The translations under genes and the position numbers were made by a program. The notes below the pieces were generated by a model. That model ran no database searches and was not told the origin of the DNA. It saw nothing but the letters and a program-made list of their open reading frames with translations. Shown here one piece after another: positions 34,246 to 41,065 of a stretch of DNA of 64,000 nucleotides. The number at the start of each line of letters is the position of its first letter. The stretch's first letter is position 1. The stretch comes from an uncultured Roseovarius sp. (GTDB lineage Bacteria; Pseudomonadota; Alphaproteobacteria; Rhodobacterales; Rhodobacteraceae): the NCBI RefSeq assembly GCF_913057115.1, contig NZ_CAJXNN010000008.1, positions 1 to 64,000 of the forward strand. The letters run 5' to 3'.

Positions 34246-34961
34246 CAGGGCTTTACGTCCAGAACCTCAGCTATGCCTATGGCGCAAAACAGGCATTGCG
34301 GGATGTGACATTCGGGGTCGAGCCGGGGCAGTTTTGTGCCCTGCTCGGCCCCAATGGCGCGGGCAAGTCGACGCTGTTTTCACTGCTGACGCGGCTCTTC
34401 ACCACGTCACAGGGGCGTATCGAAGTGGCGGGGTATGACATGTCCCGACACCCCCGCGCGGCGCTGGCGCGGATGGGGGTGGTGTTCCAGCAACCAACGC
34501 TTGATCTGGACCTGACGGTGCAGCGCAACCTGAGTTATTTCGCGGCGCTGCACGGGCTGTCCGGGCGGGACGCCGAAGCCCGGATTTCGGCGGCCCTTGA
34601 GCGGTTGAACATGGCCGAACGCGCAGGCGAACGGGCGCGTGATTTGAACGGCGGCCACCGCCGCCGCCTTGAGATTGCCCGCTGCCTGATCCACGACCCG
34701 GCGGTCCTGTTGCTGGACGAACCCACCGTCGGGCTGGACGCCGCCGCCCGCCGCGCGATCACCGATCACGTGCATGACCTGTCGCGCGAGGATGGGCTGA
34801 CCGTGCTTTGGGCCACGCATTTGACGGATGAAATTTCCGATAGGGATCAAGTGGTTATCCTGCATCAGGGGGAGGTTTTGAAAGACGCGCCCTGCTATGA
34901 GGTGACCCAAGGCGCGCCGTTGCAGGATGTATTCCTAAGCCTCACCGGGGCGCCCGCATGA
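34242..34961 (+). CDS. ABC transporter ATPase of the PQQ alcohol dehydrogenase system
   Basis: A 239-residue ABC-2-type ATPase. Walker A is GPNGAGKS (about 35-42), the Q-loop is VVFQQPTLDLDL, and Walker B is VLLLDEPTVGLD. The signature is the unusual LNGGHRRRLEIAR rather than LSGGQ, a feature of the PQQ-associated group. The GTG start overlaps the upstream stop, and the stop overlaps the permease ATG. Likely an exporter of unknown substrate. Confidence 0.92.
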   Translation: MTGLYVQNLSYAYGAKQALRDVTFGVEPGQFCALLGPNGAGKSTLFSLLTRLFTTSQGRIEVAGYDMSRHPRAALARMGVVFQQPTLDLDLTVQRNLSYFAALHGLSGRDAEARISAALERLNMAERAGERARDLNGGHRRRLEIARCLIHDPAVLLLDEPTVGLDAAARRAITDHVHDLSREDGLTVLWATHLTDEISDRDQVVILHQGEVLKDAPCYEVTQGAPLQDVFLSLTGAPA

Positions 34962-35749
34962 AGGCCGCGCTGACTGCCCTGCGCGCGATCGTGATCCGCG
35001 AGGCGCTGCGCTTTGTGCGGCAACGGTCGCGCTTTGTCGCGGCGCTGGTGCGGCCCTTGGTCTGGCTGGTGGTCTTTGCCGCAGGGTTTCGCGCCGCCCT
35101 TGGCCTGTCGATCACCCCGCCCTACCAGACCTATATCACCTATGAGATTTACATCGTGCCGGGGCTTTGTGGGATGATCTTGCTGTTCAATGGCATGCAA
35201 AGCTCCCTCAGTCTGGTTTATGACCGTGAGATGGGGTCGATGCGCCTGCTTTTGACAAGCCCCCTGCCCCGGTGGTGGCTCTTGATCTGTCGGCTGCTGG
35301 CCAGCACGGTGATTTCGGTTTTGCAGGTCTATACCTTCCTGATTGTGGCGGCCTTGTACGGCATCGATTTTCCGCTGATGGGATACCTTTACGCCCTGCC
35401 CGCCCTGATCGTGGGGGGCGTGATGCTGGGCGCGCTTGGGCTGGCTTTGTCGTCGACCATCAAGCAGTTGGAGAACTTCGCAGGCGTGATGAACTTCGTG
35501 ATCTTCCCGATGTTCTTCCTGTCTTCGGCGCTTTATCCGCTTTGGAAAATGGCCGAAAGCTCGGTGCTTTTGCGTGATATTTGCGCGGCCAACCCTTTTA
35601 CCGATGCGGTCGAGTTGATCCGCTTTGCGTTATACGGCGCGTTCAACGCGCCCGCCTTAGGGTGGACCGTTCTGGCCGGGGCGGTGTTCATCGGGCTGGC
35701 GCTTTGGGGGTATGACCCGGCGCGGGGCATGAAACGGCAGAAGGGCTGA
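34958..35749 (+). CDS. ABC-2 type permease of the PQQ alcohol dehydrogenase system
   Basis: A 263-residue ABC-2 membrane protein with about six hydrophobic segments. The family region NPFTDAVELIRFALYGAF near residue 210 and the IVPGLCGMILLFNGMQSSLS segment are recognisable. It overlaps the ATPase gene by ATGA, forming one exporter. The substrate is not known; related PedABC-like systems accompany alcohol oxidation. Confidence 0.9.
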   Translation: MKAALTALRAIVIREALRFVRQRSRFVAALVRPLVWLVVFAAGFRAALGLSITPPYQTYITYEIYIVPGLCGMILLFNGMQSSLSLVYDREMGSMRLLLTSPLPRWWLLICRLLASTVISVLQVYTFLIVAALYGIDFPLMGYLYALPALIVGGVMLGALGLALSSTIKQLENFAGVMNFVIFPMFFLSSALYPLWKMAESSVLLRDICAANPFTDAVELIRFALYGAFNAPALGWTVLAGAVFIGLALWGYDPARGMKRQKG

Positions 35750-35755
35750 CCAAAC

Positions 35756-35764
35756 CTACGACCA
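35756..35764 (+). promoter_or_regulatory. CTACGACCA motif upstream of the Sel1-like gene
   Basis: An exact copy of the nine-base core, 58 bases before the start at 35823. Confidence 0.5.
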
Positions 35765-35822
35765 TGCGGGCGGTGAAATGCGCGGACCTTTGCGTTATGG
35801 TCCTGCACGGAGGAGGCCCAAG

Positions 35823-36371
35823 ATGTACCGTATCGCAACCGCGCTTTTGCTGACCAGCACCCTAGCCGTGACCGCCGAGACGCGCACGGTCGAGGATGAT
35901 TACGGCACGCTGAACCCGCAAGACACCGGCTTTGGCCGGGTGATGAGCAATATCGACCAAGGCGTGGTGGATATGCCGACCTGTGCGACGGGCTATTACA
36001 TCACCAAGTCGGGCCGCCACGGGGCCGCGCGGCAGTTGTTCGAAGCCTGCGCCGCCGCCGGATACACCGGGGCCATGACCTGGATGAGCCAGTTGGACAA
36101 CAACGGGCTTGGGGGCGACTACAACCCCGATGCCGCCGCCGATTGGGACAAGCGCGCCGCCGATCTGGGCGACCCGGTGGGCAAGTTCAACTATGGGCTG
36201 GACCTGATGCGCGGCCATGGCGTGGCGCGCGACGAGGTATTGGGCCGCGCTTACGTGGATGCGGCGGCCAGGGATGGCCTGAAGATCGCCAAGCGCCTGC
36301 AAGGCGCGGGGTATGATCTGGATGAGGTCACGCCGGATGCGGACGATTGGAAATACGCGCCGCTTTTCTGA
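35823..36371 (+). CDS. periplasmic Sel1-repeat-like protein
   Basis: A 182-residue exported protein. A signal peptide (about 1-18, ending TAE) is followed by two or three Sel1-like helical repeats (GAARQLFEACAAAGYTGAM; AADWDKRAADLGDPVGKFNYG, LDLMRGHGVARDE). A Cys pair (PTCATG, FEACAA) may form a disulfide. ATG 35823 has GGAGGA upstream. It has its own copy of the regulon motif and lies between the ABC exporter and cytochrome c genes. Role unknown. Confidence 0.75.
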   Translation: MYRIATALLLTSTLAVTAETRTVEDDYGTLNPQDTGFGRVMSNIDQGVVDMPTCATGYYITKSGRHGAARQLFEACAAAGYTGAMTWMSQLDNNGLGGDYNPDAAADWDKRAADLGDPVGKFNYGLDLMRGHGVARDEVLGRAYVDAAARDGLKIAKRLQGAGYDLDEVTPDADDWKYAPLF

Positions 36372-36388
36372 ACATCTGTCGTCAGAAA

Positions 36389-36397
36389 CTACGACCA
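36389..36397 (+). promoter_or_regulatory. CTACGACCA motif upstream of the cytochrome c gene
   Basis: An exact copy extended by AAGGA as in the pqqA copy, 93 bases before the start at 36491. Confidence 0.6.
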
Positions 36398-36423
36398 AAG
36401 GATGAGGCGCAAAGACTGCTGCG

Positions 36424-36439
36424 CTTGACCTAGGTCAAG
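36424..36439. promoter_or_regulatory. TTGAC-N4-GTCAA palindrome (FNR/NNR-type site)
   Basis: CTTGACCTAGGTCAAG is a perfect 16-base palindrome 51 bases before the cytochrome c start. The half-site spacing is that of CRP/FNR-family regulators; TTGAC rather than TTGAT is nearer to nitric-oxide-responsive NnrR/Dnr-type sites. Which regulator binds is inference. Confidence 0.55.
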
Positions 36440-36490
36440 CACGCCCGGGGACGCCACGCGGTAAAATGGGGCCCTATTTTGGAGGATCCC

Positions 36491-36907
36491 ATGAAACATG
36501 TCATTCACGCCCTGGGCCTTGCCCTTCTGGCCACTGGCACCGCCCCGGCCATGGCCGAAACCGCCTTTGACCAGATCAAGATCGAAGCGGGCGAAAAACT
36601 TTACGATGCCGAATGCCGCCGCTGCCACGCGCCGGATTCCGACCATGCAAGCTATGGCCCGCCGCTCAACAACGTGGTGGGGCGCGGGGCCGGAACCGTG
36701 GAAGGCTATGATTACTCGATCGCGCTGGAAGCCTCGGGGATTGTCTGGACGCCTGCCGCCCTGCGCGCGTGGATGGAGGATAACGACGGTTTCATGCCCG
36801 GCACCAAGATGCGCCATGTGGGGATCGAAGACCGCACCGTGCAGGATTTCATCCTTGCCTATCTGGACAGCATCACCACGCAGGACAATTCCGAGATATC
36901 CGACTAA
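36491..36907 (+). CDS. periplasmic cytochrome c, probable electron acceptor of the PQQ dehydrogenase
   Basis: A 138-residue class I mono-haem cytochrome. The signal peptide ends AMA at about residue 22. The haem site is C42-R-R-C45-H46, and the sixth ligand is probably the Met in MPGTKM near residue 98. It lies immediately upstream of the dehydrogenase gene with its own terminator, and carries two promoter motifs (36389 and 36424). This position fits a cytochrome cL/c550-like acceptor. Length is short for a methanol-type cytochrome cL. Confidence 0.88.
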   Translation: MKHVIHALGLALLATGTAPAMAETAFDQIKIEAGEKLYDAECRRCHAPDSDHASYGPPLNNVVGRGAGTVEGYDYSIALEASGIVWTPAALRAWMEDNDGFMPGTKMRHVGIEDRTVQDFILAYLDSITTQDNSEISD

Positions 36908-36927
36908 GGTCTAATAGCTTGGCCAAT

Positions 36928-36960
36928 GCCCGGTGCGTCCAAGGGCGCGCCGGGCTTTTT
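36928..36960 (+). terminator. intrinsic terminator after the cytochrome c gene
   Basis: GCCCGGTGCG (about 36928-36937) pairs with CGCGCCGGGC (36946-36955) with one G-U, followed by TTTTT. It separates the cytochrome from the dehydrogenase transcript. Confidence 0.85.
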
Positions 36961-36966
36961 CATGCC

Positions 36967-37059
36967 TTAACCAAGCGTGATCGCCACCCAGGCTGCACCA
37001 GCGTAAGCCATTGTCATGGCAAGTGAAATTCGCGTCACGCGCATAGGTTTACGCTGCAT
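36967..37059 (-). CDS. possible 30-residue membrane peptide
   Basis: A short frame encodes a basic N-terminus (MQRKPMRVTR) and one hydrophobic helix (LAMTMAYAGAAWVAITLG). AAGGAAAGG lies about ten bases before the ATG. It sits antisense to the flanking genes in the 330-base gap before the dehydrogenase. Single-helix peptides of this size occur as oxidase accessory subunits, but no family is recognised and it may be chance. Confidence 0.3.
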   Translation of the reverse strand: MQRKPMRVTRISLAMTMAYAGAAWVAITLG

Positions 37060-37121
37060 GGGCCAAAGCCTTTCCTTGGGTCGATATCACGTAGTGTACC
37101 TTGAAAAGGGTGAATGCCGCC

Positions 37122-37130
37122 CTACGACCA
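37122..37130 (+). promoter_or_regulatory. CTACGACCA motif upstream of the PQQ dehydrogenase
   Basis: An exact copy, 107 bases before the start at 37238. A related core (CTACGAGCG) lies on the opposite strand near 37168-37176, making a loose inverted pair. Confidence 0.6.
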
Positions 37131-37237
37131 TTGTTCAATTTCGCGGTTCATCAACGCCCTGAATAATCGCTCGTAGCCATAGCTCCGGCCTCGTCGGGGA
37201 TTCGGGCTAAGAGGACAAAAGTCTAGGGAGGACACCT

Positions 37238-39004
37238 ATGAACCGGTTTATCATGGCCGCCGTGGCCGGGGTGCTGGCCACCAGCACGGCCCACGCGGAC
37301 GTCACCGAAGAAGATCTGGCCAATGACCAGACCATCACGGATCAAATCGTGACCAACGGCATGGGGCGTCACCTGCAACGCTACAGCCCGCTCGACACGC
37401 TGAACAAAGACAATGTTGACAAACTGATGCCCGCCTGGGCCTTCAGCCTTGGTGGCGAAAAGCAGCGCGGGCAGGAAACCCAGCCGCTGATTTACGACGG
37501 GATGATGTATATCACCGGCTCGTATTCGCGGCTCTATGCCATCGACCTCAAAACCGGCAAGGAAGTCTGGCAATACGATGCCCGCCTGCCCGAAGGTATC
37601 CTGCCCTGCTGTGACGTGGTGAACCGTGGTGCTGCGATCTATGGCGACAAGATTTTCTTTGGCACGCTCGATGCACGGATCGTGGCGCTGGATTTGAAAA
37701 CCGGCGATGTGGTCTGGCGTGACAAGATCGCCGATTACAAGGCGGGCTATTCCTATACCGCCGCGCCTTTGATCGTGGATGGCCTTGTGGTCACCGGCAA
37801 CTCGGGCGGTGAGTTCGGGATCGTGGGTGAAGTTCAGGCGCGCGACGCCGACACCGGCGATATGGTCTGGACCCGCCCGGTGATCGAAGGGCACATGGGC
37901 ACGCTCAATGGCGAAGAAAGCACCATGACCGGCACGCTGAATGCCACATGGCCGGGCGATATGTGGAAAACCGGTGGCGGGGCCACGTGGTTGGGCGGCT
38001 CTTACGACGCCGAAACCGATACGCTGGTCTTTGGTACCGGTAACCCGGCGCCTTGGAACAGCCACCTGCGCGGTGCGGGCAAACCCAGCGACGATGGCAT
38101 GGGCGACAACCTTTACGCCGCCTCGCGTCTGGGCATCGACCCTGAGACCGGTGAGATCAAGTGGCACTTCCAAACCACCCCGCGCGAAGGCTGGGACTAT
38201 GACGGCGTGAACGAGGTCGTGGCCTATGAGGACCGCGAGGGCAACAAGCGCTACGCCACCGCCGACCGGAACGGCTATTTCTATGTGCTGAACCGTGAAG
38301 ACGGGGCCTTCGTCAGTGCCGCGCCCTTCGTGAAGGATATCACCTGGGCCGAAGGCATCGACGAGACCGGCCGCCCGATCTTTGCCGAGGACAACCGCCC
38401 CGGCGACCCGGCGGAGGCCGCCGATGGCAAGAAGGGTGAGGTTGTCTTCTCGGCCCCCGGTTTCCTTGGTGGCAAGAACTGGATGCCGATGGCCTATTCG
38501 CAGCGCACCGGCAATTTCTATGTACCTTCGAACGAATGGGGCATGGATATCTGGAACGAGCCGATCACCTACAAGAAGGGTGCCGCCTATCTGGGCTCGG
38601 GCTTTACCATCAAGCCGATGTATGAAGACCATATCGGCAGCCTCAAAGCGATCGACCCCGACACCGGCGAATGGAAGTGGGAATACAAGAACGACGCGCC
38701 GCTTTGGTCGGGCGTCATGACCACGGCAGGCGGCCTTGTGTTCTTTGGCACGCCCGAGGGCGAGTTCATCGCGCTGGATGACGAGACCGGCGAGAAGCTG
38801 TGGTCGTTCCAGACCGGCTCGGGCATCGTGGGTCAGCCTGTGACATGGGAACAGGATGGTGAGCAATATGTCTCGGTCATCTCGGGCTGGGGCGGTGCTG
38901 TGCCGCTCTGGGGTGGCGAAGTGGCCAAAAAGGTGAACTACCTCAACCAAGGTGGCTTGCTCTGGACCTTCAAACTGCCCAAGGAGCTGGCCTCGGCCAA
39001 CTGA
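37238..39004 (+). CDS. PQQ-dependent alcohol dehydrogenase, ExaF/PedH-like, probably lanthanide-dependent
   Basis: A 588-residue periplasmic quinoprotein of the methanol/ethanol dehydrogenase family. A signal peptide ends AHA at residue 20, and an eight-bladed tryptophan-docking propeller follows. The vicinal disulfide is C124-C125. Metal/PQQ residues are E192 (GGEFG), N269 (GTGNPAPWN) and catalytic D320 with D322 in GWDYDGVNE. The extra Asp two residues after the catalytic one is the known mark of lanthanide-dependent enzymes (calcium enzymes have Ala or Ser there). The [15 protein letters not shown] segment is nearer ethanol (ExaA/PedE/PedH) than XoxF enzymes, so an alcohol wider than methanol is likely. 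It oxidises primary alcohols and passes electrons to cytochrome c. Confidence 0.92.
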   Translation: MNRFIMAAVAGVLATSTAHADVTEEDLANDQTITDQIVTNGMGRHLQRYSPLDTLNKDNVDKLMPAWAFSLGGEKQRGQETQPLIYDGMMYITGSYSRLYAIDLKTGKEVWQYDARLPEGILPCCDVVNRGAAIYGDKIFFGTLDARIVALDLKTGDVVWRDKIADYKAGYSYTAAPLIVDGLVVTGNSGGEFGIVGEVQARDADTGDMVWTRPVIEGHMGTLNGEESTMTGTLNATWPGDMWKTGGGATWLGGSYDAETDTLVFGTGNPAPWNSHLRGAGKPSDDGMGDNLYAASRLGIDPETGEIKWHFQTTPREGWDYDGVNEVVAYEDREGNKRYATADRNGYFYVLNREDGAFVSAAPFVKDITWAEGIDETGRPIFAEDNRPGDPAEAADGKKGEVVFSAPGFLGGKNWMPMAYSQRTGNFYVPSNEWGMDIWNEPITYKKGAAYLGSGFTIKPMYEDHIGSLKAIDPDTGEWKWEYKNDAPLWSGVMTTAGGLVFFGTPEGEFIALDDETGEKLWSFQTGSGIVGQPVTWEQDGEQYVSVISGWGGAVPLWGGEVAKKVNYLNQGGLLWTFKLPKELASAN

Positions 39005-39023
39005 TCCGCGTCACGCAGATTGC

Positions 39024-39056
39024 AAAGCCCCGCCGCTCCGGCGGGGCTTTCCTTTT
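39024..39056 (+). terminator. intrinsic terminator after the PQQ dehydrogenase
   Basis: AAAGCCCCGCC (39024-39034) pairs with GGCGGGGCTTT (39040-39050) around GCTCC, followed by CCTTTT. Confidence 0.9.
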
Positions 39057-39065
39057 GCGCTACCT

Positions 39066-39074
39066 CTACGACTT
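39066..39074 (+). promoter_or_regulatory. CTACGACTT, variant regulon motif upstream of the LuxR regulator
   Basis: Seven of nine bases match CTACGACCA, 78 bases before the regulator start at 39153. It fits autoregulation but is weaker evidence than the exact copies. Confidence 0.4.
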
Positions 39075-39152
39075 TCGGCCACTAGGCGGGGGCAGTCCGG
39101 CTTGCTAGGCTTGCTTTGAAGGCTGGCACAAAACAACAAAAGGCCGCAGACC

Positions 39153-39827
39153 ATGCTTGCACAGATTCCAAAGGGGTGCGATTTCCACACCGTCTTGATC
39201 GTAGACGATCATCCATTGTTTTGCGATGCCTTGTCGATGACGCTGCAAACCGTGGTGCGTATCGGTGATGTTCACACTGCCGACCGTCTGGAAAAAGCGA
39301 TGCAGCTTCTCGATGACGGGCTGCAACCCGACGCGGTAATGCTGGACCTGAACCTGCCCGATGTGGATGGCCTGGACGGGTTGATCCGGCTCAAGGCCAA
39401 GGCCAATGCACCGATCATCGTGGTCTCGTCGCTGGCCGACAACCGGGTTGTCAGCCAGGTGATCCGCGCCGGGGCGGCCGGATATGTTCCCAAACACAGC
39501 CAACGCGAGGTCTTCCGCACCGCCTTTGACGCCCTGCGCCGCGGAGAGACGTTCCTGCCCGAAGGTTGCGTTTTGATGGAAGATGACGGCGCAGATGACG
39601 CCATCAGCCGGCTTGCGACGCTGACCAATCAACAGGCGCGCATCCTGCAACTGATATGCGAGGGCAAGCTGAACAAGCAAATCGCCTACGACCTGTCGAT
39701 CGCCGAAACCACCGTGAAGGCGCATGTCACCGCGATCATGCGCAAGCTGGGCGTGCAAAGCCGTACGCAGGCGGTGCTGATCGCGAAACAGGCATCTTTC
39801 GCCAATGTCTTGCAAGAACAGGGCTGA
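39153..39827 (+). CDS. LuxR/NarL-type response regulator of the alcohol-oxidation cluster
   Basis: A 224-residue response regulator. The receiver domain has the acidic pair in LIVDDH, phospho-acceptor D65 (VMLDLNLPDVDG) and a conserved Lys in YVPKHS. The C-terminal NarL/LuxR helix-turn-helix (about 158-215) reads LTNQQARILQLICEGKLNKQIA, then AETTVKAHVTAIMRKL. Proteins of this type (AgmR/ExaE/ErbR) control PQQ dehydrogenase genes in pseudomonads. The neighbouring FIST protein and hybrid kinase probably form its input. It is the best candidate to bind CTACGACCA. Confidence 0.92.
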   Translation: MLAQIPKGCDFHTVLIVDDHPLFCDALSMTLQTVVRIGDVHTADRLEKAMQLLDDGLQPDAVMLDLNLPDVDGLDGLIRLKAKANAPIIVVSSLADNRVVSQVIRAGAAGYVPKHSQREVFRTAFDALRRGETFLPEGCVLMEDDGADDAISRLATLTNQQARILQLICEGKLNKQIAYDLSIAETTVKAHVTAIMRKLGVQSRTQAVLIAKQASFANVLQEQG

Positions 39828-39871
39828 CTTGGCAGGGTAAACATTCGTCGCGCTTTTAGGGAGGGAGCACG

Positions 39872-41065
39872 ATGGAGCAGGCAATTGGCCTGAACGCGAC
39901 CTGCGGTCGTGTCCCCGGCATTGTCCGGACAGCTTGCGTTTCTTATGACACCGCCGACTGGGCGGGCGAATTGTTGCGGGCGATGGGCGATGACCCCATG
40001 GCCCTGATCATCCTCTTTGTCACCTCAAGCGCCAATGCGGCAGAGGTCATCGCCCAGGCCGCGGCGGGTTTTGCCCCGACACCGGTGGTCGGCTGCACCA
40101 CCGCCGGGGAATTGACAGGCGCAGGCTATACCGAAGATCAGATCGTCGCCATGGGCCTGCCCAAGTCGCATTTCCGGGCAAAAACACGGTTGGTCCCGAA
40201 TTTGGACAGGTTCGATGCGCAAGACCTGATCGACGAGATGATCCGCAACCGCAACGCCATGATGGACGACGTTCCCGACTGGCATCATGAATTTACCTTT
40301 CTCATGATCGACGGGCTATCGACCAAGGAAGATGCCCTGACCTCGGAACTGGCCGTTGGCCTTGGTCCGGTGCCCTTGTTCGGCGGCTCGGCGGGCGATG
40401 GCACGCGGTTTGAACATACATATGTGCTTTATGCGGGGCAGGCATATGAAAACGCCGCGATCCTGACGCAGGTGCGCACGCGCTGCCCGATCAAGGTGTT
40501 CAAATCCGACCATCTTGTTCCCTCATCGCAGCGCATGGTCGTCACCGATGCCGACCCCGGCCGCCGCATCGTGCGTGAGATCAACGCCGAACCGGCGGCC
40601 CGCGAATATGCCCGTATTCTGGGCAAGGACCCCGAGCAACTGACCACCTTCACCTTCGCCGCGCATCCGGTGGTGGTGCAAATCGGCGGACAGCACCACG
40701 TCCGCGCCATCCAACAGGTGGCCGACAATGGCGATCTGGTGTTTTTCTCGGCGATCGACGAAGGGCTTGTTTTGACATTGGCCGAGCCGCGCAACATGGT
40801 CGACCACCTTGAACAGGAAATGACCGCCCTCACCAAATCTGCAACGCCGGACACGATCCTTGGTTGCGATTGCATCCTGCGCCGCATGGAAGCGCAGGAA
40901 AAACAAATGACCGTGGCGCTGTCCGATATTCTTGCCAATAACCGCGTGGTGGGCTTTTCCACCTATGGCGAGCAATTCAATTCGATCCACGTCAACCAGA
41001 CCCTGACAGGCGTGGCGATCTACCCGCCCGAGGATGAAAAAGCGCATGACACCATCGCTGATTGA
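39872..41065 (+). CDS. FIST-domain sensor protein (NosP-like)
   Basis: A 397-residue cytoplasmic protein with FIST_N (about 30-225) and FIST_C (about 235-375) domains. Recognisable parts are PVVGCTTAGELTGAGY, VPLFGGSAGDGTRF and the C-terminal VVGFSTYGEQFNSIHVNQTLTG. In Pseudomonas aeruginosa the FIST protein NosP binds haem and nitric oxide and regulates the co-encoded hybrid kinase NahK. Here too a hybrid kinase follows, overlapping by about 20-30 bases. Haem binding in this protein is inference; other FIST proteins may sense different ligands. Confidence 0.85.
   Translation: MEQAIGLNATCGRVPGIVRTACVSYDTADWAGELLRAMGDDPMALIILFVTSSANAAEVIAQAAAGFAPTPVVGCTTAGELTGAGYTEDQIVAMGLPKSHFRAKTRLVPNLDRFDAQDLIDEMIRNRNAMMDDVPDWHHEFTFLMIDGLSTKEDALTSELAVGLGPVPLFGGSAGDGTRFEHTYVLYAGQAYENAAILTQVRTRCPIKVFKSDHLVPSSQRMVVTDADPGRRIVREINAEPAAREYARILGKDPEQLTTFTFAAHPVVVQIGGQHHVRAIQQVADNGDLVFFSAIDEGLVLTLAEPRNMVDHLEQEMTALTKSATPDTILGCDCILRRMEAQEKQMTVALSDILANNRVVGFSTYGEQFNSIHVNQTLTGVAIYPPEDEKAHDTIAD

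Noticed and set aside
37238-39004. Calcium-dependent MxaF-type methanol dehydrogenase
   Set aside because: Asp322 follows the catalytic Asp, where MxaF has Ala, and no mxaI small-subunit gene is present.
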